Assembly: GCF_029873635.1 (NCBI RefSeq)
Contig: NC_080428.1
Span: 69,895,101 to 69,959,100, forward strand
Length of the DNA stretch: 64,000 nt
Direction: 5' to 3'
Source: Malania oleifera
Lineage: Eukaryota > Streptophyta > Magnoliopsida > Santalales > Ximeniaceae
The notes below the pieces were generated by a model that was not told the origin of the DNA, searched no databases, and was given only the letters and a program-made list of their open reading frames with translations. The translations under genes were made by a program, and so were the position numbers. This document shows, piece after piece, positions 33,987 to 45,695 of the stretch; the first letter of the stretch is position 1; every line of letters begins with the position of its first letter.

Positions 33987-36900
33987 CCCATTGCAGCAAT
34001 ATGAAGCCCTCTTCTCTCTCTTGTCCCAGGCTTCACAGCAAGAAGCCCTTTTTCTCTGCATCATAGGTTTAGCAGCCACACGAAGCTCTCCTCTCTCACC
34101 ATGTCAGGCTTCACAACAACTATAATATTTTCACATGATTTTCAAAATTGTCATTATTTTTCATATGATTTTTAATTAGGGGGCTTGGATCCTCACCCGA
34201 ACAATCCGGGACGGTAATGACCCATGAATCGGTACATGCAATCTGGAACAACCTAGGTAACTATGATTTGAACCTAAAGGAAGAAAACCCATTAGGTTGA
34301 AAAATGAAAAAGCAGTATATATATATATATTACATATACAAGTGCAATTATTTTGTAGACAAAAATGTTATTAGTTTTTAAGTGCAAGACAAACATCTCT
34401 AAAATAAACTAAATTCAATAAAATTAGAAAAAATAACGTCTAGAAAGCTTATTTAAGAAAAGCAAAGGATCAACAACAACAACAACAACAAAACCAAGCT
34501 TTAGTCCCACTAAGTGGGGTCGGCTATATGAATTCTTTTCCGCCAATTTATGCGATCATGGACTATTTCTTTTGATAGATTCAAAGATATTAAATCCTTA
34601 CTCACTATCTCCTCCCAAGTTATTTTAGGTCTACCCCTACCCCTTCTATTGCCCCCCACAGTAACTAAGTTACTCTTCCTCACAAGTGCACTATAAGGCC
34701 TACGTTGCAAGTGTCCATACCATCTGAGTCGTCCTTCCCTTATCTTATCTTCTATAGGAGCTACACCTAACTTACCACGAATATGTTCATTCCTTAATTT
34801 ATCTTTCAATGTTATACCACTCATCCATCTAAGCATCCTCATCTCGGCAACTTTTACTTTTTGGATATTATGTTTCTTCGTCGCCCAACATTCTGATCCA
34901 TATAGCATAGCTGGTCTTATAGCTGTCCTATAAAACTTCCCTTTCAATTTTAAGGGTATTCTACGATCACATAGAACACTTGAAGAACTTCTCCATTTTA
35001 CCCAACCTACTTTAACTCTATGCATTACATCATCTTCAATTTCTCCTTCAGCTTGCATAATAGATCCAAGGTATCGAAATCTACAAGTGCTATTTATTTC
35101 TTCATCATCAAGTTTAACTTTGTCTCTAATATTCCTCCTATCATTACTAAAATTACATTTCATATATTCTGTTTTATTTCTACTTATCTTAAAGCCTCTA
35201 GATTCCAAAACTTAGAATCGAAACTAAAAAAATGGACATATTTTTAGTAAAAAAAATAAAAACTAAGAAAAGCAAAGGATCGAAACTAAAAAAAAAAAAA
35301 AATCCATTTGACTAAAAAATAAAATTTAGGGCAAAAGACACCGACCTCCTTTGAGATTTGGCAAAAAGACATTGACCTCTCCTGAAATTTTAAAAATTCT
35401 AGGCCCTTGAAATTTCAAGAATTCTAGGAACCTCCACTTAAATTTGCCAAAAGACAATTTTTTTTAGGAAAGTCTATCTTTTTGACAAAGCTCAAAGGAG
35501 GTCTGTGGCATTTTCGAAGCTCAATGGAGGGTATGTGACATATTTGAAACTTTAGGGGTAGTTTTATCTTTTTGCCAAACTTCAAGGGAGGTGAATGTCT
35601 TTTGTCCTAAAATTAAATCCCAAAACAAAGTAGGCAAACTCCTCAAACATCTTCTAAAATTAATATGAATACACAATTTGTAGGGACCCAAACCTGGAAA
35701 AGAAAAGAAAATAAATAAAAGAGAGAAATAAAAGACAAGAAAGGAAAAAAAGGAAATCGGTTCGGCAAGACCCCAAACCGTCGATGGTTTCACTGAGCTC
35801 AAGAAAAACCGTCGACGGTTTCAGAAAACCCAAGAAAACTGTCGACGGTTTTCCTCTGGGCAGGCTTATTTAAGTAGTAAGCAATGTATTTTAATTCATA
35901 AATTTCATTCCTCTCTCTCTCTCTCTCTCTCTAAATTAGATTTTTGGACACTCTCTCTCTCTACTCTCACTCTCTCGAGTGGCTCTCTCTCTCTCTCTCT
36001 AAGATCACCCAGAGTCCATCATCGGTCCCCAATCATTTTTCCCTCTTCTCTCGGCTTGCCGGCTCATTTACGGCGGTGGGTTCAAAAACTAGGGTTTCTC
36101 ATTTTCCGAACGTAAACAGCTTATTTTCAGGAACAGGTAAAGGGATTAAGTTATGTCAGGCCTTTTATTGAAATTGAACCAATTAAACTGTTCATAGGTA
36201 TGTGTTTTCATGGTATCAATGGTTATTTCGAAATCCAACTGTTTAAAAGTGGGCTTTATAAAATATGGGTATATCATACAATATTTTGAATGAGATGAAC
36301 GGTGGAAAGATTTGTTTTATGGTCATATCCGTGTTTTGGGAAAGAATCAAAGGATGAGGGATGATCATCTTCATATTTTTTTTTTTTTTTATAGGAAAAT
36401 CTATATCTATATATGTGTATGGGCATGTTTTGAATAACTAGAATGTGGAGGTGATCATACCCTAGTTTTCATCATACGAACTAAATATACTATGAGTTAT
36501 TTTCCTGGTTGTTTATCTTATTATGTTTTAATAATAAAAACGTGTGGCATGAGAATAATCTATATGATTTATTGCATCACTAAGCCTGAGTATGGTTGTG
36601 AGAATATATCGTGAAATTGTGATCCATACTAATTTATGGAAAATATGGGGTTTGATACGACGGCTGTATGCCGGGGTGTTGATATGATAGCTGAGAGCCG
36701 AAATTTATATGACGGCTGAATGTCGGGTTGTGATATGTTAAGTTTTGTACTAAGAGATGAAAATGAGATTTATATTACAATTTTTATTATTTAAATTGCA
36801 TGATATGGTTTAAGAACCCTGAGGACCGATTGTAATGAGAGCACGGTACCGTTGCTAGTGAGTTGTTTGGCCAGGTGCAAACACACTGTAGTGGAAGTGT

Positions 36901-39900
36901 AGGTGGTCTCAGCCAGTTAGCCTGCGAAGTGTTGTTGTACCTTCCTTGGAGTCCGGATTAGGAAGTGGTAACTAGTAAGGCAATCGAACCTGCAACAGAA
37001 CTTGCAGATGCCTGGAGACGTACTTGCAGATGATTACTTTGACCTTGTTTGGATTGATCACCCAAGCTAGGTTCAGCCTACAGATCGCACAACCCGTCAT
37101 GGGGGTTAAGCATGGCGTTTGTCCCATGGGGTGTCTTCTATGCATATATGTGAATTTACGTAAACAGCATTATCTATCCATCTAACTAGTTTATACTGTG
37201 AGAATAAATGTGTACTTTCAACTGTATAAGTGTGAGTACAATTTACAAATGCTATCTTTGGTTAAATGAAGAAATGGATGTTTTTCGCTCCTACTAAAAC
37301 TCATGTTAGCCACACCCTGATACTAATTTAATCCGTCTTACTAAGAGGTGTCTCACCCCAATGATCATTTGACTTTTCAGGAAATACCAGAGATCGTGCT
37401 TAGCAGGCTAAAGGGATTGAGTTTAGTTTGTCTAGTTTATGTATGTGGTTTGTATGGACGAAGTTGGTTTCTGTCTTCTATTTTTGAGTTTGTAATATGG
37501 GTATTTGGAGATTTCTATGTATAATAGTAGTCTAAAACTCTGGTAATGTTTTGGAGGATGTTTCATTTATTTCCGCTGCTTTTATATGATGATTATGGTA
37601 TCAGGATTACAGATATTACTAAAGTAACACCCCGGGCCCCGCTTTTGGGCTCAGGGCGTTACACAATTTACCTAACTTTACACAATTTACCTAACTTCCA
37701 AAACATAAATTTTAGAAAAAAATAAAAACCTAAAAGTACCCTTCAAATAATAAAATTTAGGTCGCAAATCATACTTTAGAAACTGCAATAATTTATTGAT
37801 ATTTTAAATGGAAGAAATCACATATAAAGATTTTTTTTTTATAAAATAAAACAGTAAAAAATGCATGTGTTCAATAGATTTTATATACACAACATGGTAT
37901 ATATAATTTTTAAAATATTTTGCACAAGATTATTCATGTGCAATGCACACGTGACATTGACCAGTATGCGAACTTTTTTACAAATGGCACCATTCCAATT
38001 TATCTTTCGAAGTGTATTATTTTTCACTACATTGTTTCTGTTTGTAATAATGAATTAGAAAATCTGGGTATTATTGATGCATTTGGTACCAAGGCCCACG
38101 TGTATCAAAGAAACTTAAACTGTGCATCTTGCATAATATAAATTTTTTACATGCATGTTATAATATAAACCAAGACCGCTGTTGAGTGCTTCTAAGTCTC
38201 TCCCAGAGGTCTAATTTAGATATAGATAAAGGAATAGAACATGAAACAAAATTTTTCCTTCTCTAATTTTTCTTTATCATTCACAATCAAGAGACTAATA
38301 TCGGGTTAACATTCCCATTATTCAAGGAGAAATCAAAATGAGCTGTAAAAATTCAAAAAAAAACCTTCCTTGGTGTCTAATTTAATGAATACAACATAAT
38401 AAAGAAGGAAATTCTATTAGAAAAAGCAATTGACAGAACATACTTAAGTAATCATATAAGCCTAAAAATATTTGTTGTGGCCTAAAAAAATAGGAAAGAA
38501 AAGAAAAGGCAACATTTTTCAGTGCAAATTGAAAAAAAAAAAAAAATCCAACAGAACAAAAGTTTCTCCATATCAAAATTTAAAATAATGAATATTACAC
38601 AGACGGTACCTTTTCCCTTTAAATGGGTCATGGAAAAATTCACAGGATTCCTTTGGACCAAGGCTAATTAAAGTTCCAATTTCAGTAACTGACAATGAGA
38701 ATACCTGGAGAGATACAAAATCACACATTTTTTAATATTTCAAATAAACAAACCAAATTAAAGCATCATCATGCATGCCAAACACAACAATAGATCTCAT
38801 AGTGTATCTAATAAAAAAAAACATCCATATAACCTGCCAAATTTTAATTATGTGTGGTCACACTATTTTTGCAAACAATTTTCTAATACACCTCAGTGTA
38901 GTAGTAGCAACTGTTGTAAAAAACTCAAGACAGATCATTGGGCACAAAACATTATCCATTTTCATATTTCAACCCTTTGGGAGCGAAAAGGAAACAAATT
39001 TTGCAAGGTTGGTTGTGACAGCTGCTGTCATGCCAATGAAGGGAGAAAAACAAAGTTCAACCAAAAAATCACACACACTTACGCTGATGCCATGCCCAAA
39101 TCTGGATTAAGTAAAAGCTGCTGCTATAAGGGCAACAAATAAGAAATTTGACTGCCAATGTACGTACATAAATAATTAACCTCTAAGCAATAAAGAGATT
39201 AATTACAAATTCAAAAATTATAAAAATAGACGGCTGTCAATTAGCAAGGCAAGCATAAAAAACATAAACAAAGTGACCAACAAACAATGCAGAAATTTTT
39301 ACAAGGAGAAAAAGAGAAAATCAAACAAACAGTCTTAAGACCCAAACAGAACCAATTATTGATTCTAGACATAAAATCATCGAGTCCAATGCAAGCTTGA
39401 AATGCTAGGAATGTCCTGCCAAAATGGGCCCTACTAAGAGGTTTAGTCTCACATCAAGTGTGTAGATTATTTCAAGTGCTAAAACCATCCAAATATGCCT
39501 CCAAAAATTAGCACCTTTTGGAGTGTTATGTGGGATGTAAGTCTTGATGGGATCATTTTTGCAGGTCAAAAAAAATCCCTGCAATTTTCTTTTGAGAGGG
39601 CGTAACAGCAAATGTGCAATATAACAAATCATAGATTCTATAATTCAGATGAAGCATTCAAAAACTGAGGAACTGTTTTTCAAATGTTACTTTATAAAAG
39701 GTCAGCCTTTGAATACAAAAATTTTAGAAGAATAGGTGATCATGCAATGTATTGAGAGGATAGGATGAGAGTTTGCACAACTAACAAAAAAAATTTTTGA
39801 GATAGGTCTGTTTCAAGAGAATACGGCCAAATAGGATCCAGACAAAGATTGATTGATACAATCAGAACTGTAGAGGGATTAGTATCCCTTTTCCAAAACA

Positions 39901-42900
39901 AAGTGTTAACAATGTACATACAAGTACAAAAGGAAAACTGAAACTGGTATGTAAGATACCCATATTCACTTACAAGTTAGATCAATACATACGAAATCTA
40001 TAAATAGATTGGAAGTCCCCAACCACAAAACGCTGGAAGGTTTGAACGAATGGCACCCACATTCACTAAAGAGTGATGAGGCCTTTCGAAAAGCACTGCA
40101 ATAGAACAAGCTCAATTAATTCTGCAAGAGATCTTGAGATGAGTCCATTGTGTTTGTTAATTAGTTTATTTGGTCTCAAACATTTGATTTGATACAACAG
40201 CATTTTTCTACGTTCAATAGAAGACCTCACTTCCATTTATTGATGGATCCATACCCAGTCAAAGCAGACGGCTACTGCTTCTTCAACATCTACGGCGCCG
40301 GCTGCTCCTCCGTCACCCTTTGCTGCTCCACCTACTCTTCCGGACATGTTGACATTAAGCCACCGCCCGTTGAATTTTTGCTCCCCCTTGTGTATATATA
40401 TATATATGTGTGTGTGTGGAGTTGTGATATGTGTGAAGTGAGAAGTGAGTGTGGTGAGTTGCAGCGCGCATAAGAGAGTTGAGTGAGAGTTGAGTGATTG
40501 TATCCTCCTCCTCCTCTGTATTTTTTTCCCAGTACATAGTAATCTCTCGCTCCCGTGGACGTAGGCCGGAATTTGGCCGAACCACGTAACTCTAGTGTCA
40601 ATATTGGTGTGTGTGTGTGCTTTATTTATTTTTATCCATTAATTACTTGATCTGTAAAACCCCAACAAAGTGGTATCAGAGCGTATTGTTGGAGTAGAAT
40701 TTCAGATCGGAGAAAATTCCCAGATTTTGAGCCTCTATCCAGTAGCTTAAAATTTAATTTTGAGGCTACCATCGAACTCCTCTCATCCAGACGAAGCTAA
40801 CAGTGTCAACCGGAGCTCCAAACGACATCAGACGACGTCACACACGCCTACACGCGCCACCAACATCCGAAGGACGTTTCCACGCTCCCATACGCGCCTC
40901 CACGCGCCGGCTGCTGATCGGGAAGTAGGGTCACGCACGTTCACGCGCCGACGAACGTCCGGTGCACATCGCAGGAGGAAGACGACGGCCACGTCAGCGC
41001 CACGTCGCCCGGGACCCGCGCAGCGTCAGCGTCCAGTCAGCCTGCCGCGTCAGCGCCACGTCGCCCGACCACGTCAGCCGGCCGCGCCCAGTCAACGACA
41101 CGTGGCGCCTAGCCAGCAACCCGGGCAGTGCCACGTCAGCAGCTGAGTCATCCGCCACGTCAGCTCGGGCCCCACGCACGTCATCAGTGGGCCCCACAGT
41201 GCCACATCAGCATAGTTGACCAAGAGTTGACCAGTTTGACCGAAGTTTGACCAGGCTTTTCAAGGCCATTCCAGGTCCGTTTTTCGAACAACTTAAGCCA
41301 TTTCCAAGGTTTTCGACCGTTCCGGACGCAACCGTATATTCGGTTTCTCAAGATTCTGTACCAATTTTTCGGTACAAGCAAGTTAGTGCTTAAAATCAAT
41401 GGAGGAGTCAGACTCAGGTACTATGATCAAGCTCACAGCCTCCAATTACACTCTGTGGAGGTCTCGGATGGAGGATCTCCTTAATTGTAAGGATCTGGCA
41501 GACCCTTTGGATTATAAAGGTATGAAATCAGATTCTGTCAAAGATGATGATTGGAGAAGAATGAATAGGAAAACCATTGGTCAAATCAGGCAATGGATTG
41601 ACCACAAGGTATATCATCACATCGCACAAGAGACTGATGCTTATAGTCTTTGGGAGAAGCTGGAAAACATGTACCAGGCCAAGACTGCCCGCAACAAAGC
41701 CATGTTAATGAGACGGCTTGTTAATCTGAAGTTAAAAAGCGAGACCTCTATAGCTGAACATACTAGTGAGTTCCAAAACCTAGTAAATCAGCTTTCATCT
41801 GTGAAGATGGATCTTGGCGATGAAGCATAAGCATTGCTGCTTCTTAGCTCCTTACCAGACAGTTGGGAGACATTGGTTATTACTCTCAGCAATTCAGCTC
41901 CTAACGGCAAACTTACCATGGCGATGGTAAAAGATGCCTTATTCAACGAAGAGGTCAGGAGAAAAGAAACAGGTGCAGATCAGTCACAAGCCTTTGTTAC
42001 TGAAACCAGAGGCCGACCTCAAGAAAGTACCAGTACCAGAAGTCGAGGTAGAGGCAGAGGTAAAAGCAAATCTAGAGGAAGATCCCAAGATCGCGGCAGA
42101 TTCAGTGATGATAAAAATTGGCAGAGAGGGAAAATCTCTTGTTACTATTGTGGCATTGAAGGCCACATGAAGAAAGATTGTCGAAAATTTCGGCGGGATC
42201 ATGGTCAAAGCCGCCAGCAACAAAATAAAGAGGAAGGTGAGAACTCGGTCACCTTAACCCAAGATATATCAGTTTTTTCAATTAATGAAGATGCATGTTG
42301 TCATATTGGGAACCACGACACTGAATGGGTAGTAGACACAGCAGCCTCCTACCATGCCACTCCCCACAAAGAATTCTTCACGATGTATAAATCTGGAGAT
42401 TTTGGTACAGTAAAGATGGGGAACACTAGTTCTTCTCAGATCGTGGGAATCGGAGACGTGCAGATTGTGGCCAATATTGGTTGCACCATAACACTAAAGG
42501 ATGTTCGACATGTCCCAGATCTTCGACTCAACCTTATTTCTGGGGCAGCCCTTGATAAACAGGGCTATGAAAGCTACTTTGGGAAAGGTGCTTGGAAATT
42601 GTCAAAAGGTAATTTGACAATAGCACGAGAACACATTTGCTGCACATTGTACAAAATGCAGATGAAGATTTGTACTGATGCCATCAATGCAGTGGAAGAT
42701 GAAGCATCACCAAACCTATGGCATAAGAGACTCGGACACGTGGGTGAAAAAGGGCTCCTTACACTGGCGAAGAAGGCATTTATCAAAATCACAAAAGGTA
42801 TTGCCTTAAACCCATGTGATCATTGCTTATTTGGGAAACAGCATAGAGTTTCATTTAGTTCCTCTATGAAGAGAAGGTCAAAGCCATTGAGTTTGGTACA

Positions 42901-45637
42901 TTCTGACGTATGCGGACCCATTGAAGTAGAATTTATCAGCGGCAACAGGTATTTTGTTACCTTTATTGACGACGCTTCAAGGAAGGTGTGGGTATATTTT
43001 CTGAAAATAAAGGACCAGGTATTTAAATATTTCAAGGAATTTCATGCTATGGTGGAGAGGCAAACAGGGAAGAAATTGAAGTGCCTCCAGACAGACAATG
43101 GAGGCGAGTATACTTCCAACGAGTTCAGAGCATACTGTACTGAACGTGGTATTAGGCATGAAAAGACGGTCCCACGTACCCCACAACATAATGGTGTAGC
43201 TGAGAGAATGAATCGGACCATTATGGAGAGAGTTAGAAGTATGCTCAATATGACTAAATTACCTAAGCCATTCTGGGGGAAAGCTGTTCGTGCCGCATGT
43301 TACCTTATCAACAGATCACCGTCAGCACCACTTAATTTTGGAATTCCAGAGAAAGAATGGACCAGAAGAAAAATTTCTTACACTCATCTAAGAGTGTTTG
43401 GGTGCAAAGCTTTTGCATATATATCTAATGAACAGAGGCAAAAGCTCGACGTGAAGTCCATTCCATGTATCTTTATTGGCTATGGAGATGATGAATTCGG
43501 CTACAGATTATGGGATCCAGAGAGGAAGCAGGTCATCAGATCGAGAGATGTGGTTTTCCATGAAAACCAGGTGTTTGAGGACTTTGAACCACAAACAAAG
43601 TCTAACAGCCTAGTTCCAGTGCTCCAGTCATTGTAACAAATCCTACACCATCATATTCTCTCACAAACCATGGAGAATTGCAGGATGATCCTTTGGAAAC
43701 AGATGTAGACGGTGTTGAGCAGGGGGAGCAACAACCCCCTCCACCAGAAATTGCAGAATCATCACATCAGTCAGATGATGAAGTATATCCTCCTCCAGAA
43801 GAAGTTGAGTCCAGAAGATCTGAAAGAGGTCGTGTTCTGATTCCGTCGAGAAGATATCCAGAATCAGAATATCTTTTACTCACTGATGAGGGGGAGCCAA
43901 AAAGTTTCCAAGAGGTCCAGTCTCATACCGACAAAGCTAAATGGATAGAAGCTATGAAAGCAGAGGTGAATTCTTTACATAAGAATCAAACGTATGAGCT
44001 GGTAAGACTTCCCAAAGGGTAGAGAGCACTAAGGAACAAATAGGTGTTCAAGCTTAAGAAAGATGGTAGTGGACAAATTGTGACGCATAAAGCCAGATTG
44101 GTCGTCAAAGGTTTCGAACAGAAGAAAGGCGTTGACTTTGACGAGATATTTTCACCAGTAGTGAAAATGACAACAATTCGAGTCATACTCGGATTAGTAG
44201 CCAAGTTAAATCTAGAGCTTGAACAAATGGATGTGAAGACAGCCTTCCTACATGGAGACTTGAAAGAAGACATCTACATGGAGCAACCAGAAGGATTTGA
44301 AGTTCCAGGAAAGGAACACCTAGTCTGCAGGTTGAAGAAAAGTCTCTACGGCCTTAAGCAAGCACCGAGACAATGGTATAGAAAATTTGACTCTTTCATG
44401 GTGAGTCACGGATACAAGAGGACTGCAGCAGATCAGTGTGCATATGTTCAAATATTTCCGGATGGTAGTCTTGTCATACTACTACTCTATGTTGATGATA
44501 TGTTGATCATTGGTTAGGATGCAAGTAAGATCAACAAGTTAAAGATGGAGTTGTCTAAGTCTTTTGAAATGAAGGACTTAGGCCCAGCTCAGCATATCCT
44601 AGGCATCAGGATCCGTCGCGACAGGAAAGCCAGAAAGTTATGGTTATCACAGGAGAAGTATATTGAACGGGTAATCAAAAAGTTCAACATGGAAAGTGCC
44701 AAGCCAGTAAGTACTCCACTGGCTAATCATTTCAAGTTAAGCAAGAAGTTGTCTCACTCATCAAGGGAAGAAATGTCAATAGTCTCATACTCATCAGCAG
44801 TTGGAAGCTTGATGTACGCAATGGTGTGTACGAGACCAGACATTGCCCACGCTGTAGGCGTTGTGAGCAGGTTTCTTTCCAATCCAGGGAAAGACCATTG
44901 GGAAGCTGTGAAATGGATTCTCAAGTATTTGAAAGGTACATCGGGATTATGCTTATGTTTCGGGGAAACTGAACCAATCTTGGAGGGTTACACTGATGCA
45001 GACATGGCTGGTGATCTTGATGGAAGAAAGTCCACATCAGGTTTTTTGTTCACCTTTGCAAGGGGAGCTGTATCATGGCAGTCAAAATTGCAAAAGTGTG
45101 TTGTCCTATCAACAACAGAAGCAAAATATATTGCCGCAGCGGAAGCTGGGAAGGAGATGTTGTGGGTAAAACGGTTTCTTCAAGAGTTAGGAGTCAAACA
45201 AGAAGAATACAAGGTACATTGTGATAGTTAGAGTGCACTGGACTTGAGCAAGAATTCAATGTACCATTCCCGAACAAAACATATTGACATTCGCTATCAT
45301 TGGATACGCGAAGTGATGGAACAACAACTGTTGAAGTTAGTCAAAATTCATACTAAAGAGAATCCGGCAGACATGTTAACAAAGGAGGTAACTTATGAGA
45401 AGCTCCAGCTATGCAGGGATATAACTGGAATGGACGTCAATTGAAGATTAACATATTATTCTCCTCCTATGGGTATGGAGGGGGAGAATTGATGGATCCA
45501 TACCCAGTCAGAGCAGACGGCTACTGCTTCTTCAACATCTACGGCGCCGGCTGCTCCTCCGTCACCCTTTGCTGCTCCACCTACTCTGCCGGACATGTTG
45601 ACATTAAGCCACCGCCCGTTGAATTTTTGCTCCCACT

Positions 45638-45695
<58 letters not shown>

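Larger units (their letters stand above)
32373..38609 (-). other. Intron 4 of the WHIRLY-type gene, transposon-filled
   Basis: The donor is at 38609-38608 (AAAAG|GTACCG) and the acceptor just before 32372 (TTTGCAG|TGAG). From low to high coordinates it holds an AT-rich hAT-like MITE candidate (33217), a long (CT)n run (33929-33983), an RTE LINE copy (34.5-35.2 kb), a fold-back MITE (35327) and a Gypsy-type solo LTR (35679-37663). Confidence 0.85.

Noticed and set aside
33885-34079. Frame encoding an Arg-Glu dipeptide run
   Set aside because: It is produced by the (CT)n microsatellite; no similarity outside the run.
34510-35208. 232-codon minus-strand frame as a host gene
   Set aside because: Its motifs and the (CAA)n tail show that it is the end of an RTE LINE.
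40760-41219. Open frames of 128 and 85 codons in the GC-rich block of the Tork leader
   Set aside because: They lie in the untranslated leader between primer site and gag, are Arg/Pro-rich in overlapping frames on both strands, and follow from the repeated ACGT boxes.
41984-43248. Several 68-79-codon minus-strand frames
   Set aside because: They are antisense shadows of the well-defined Tork gag, protease and integrase.
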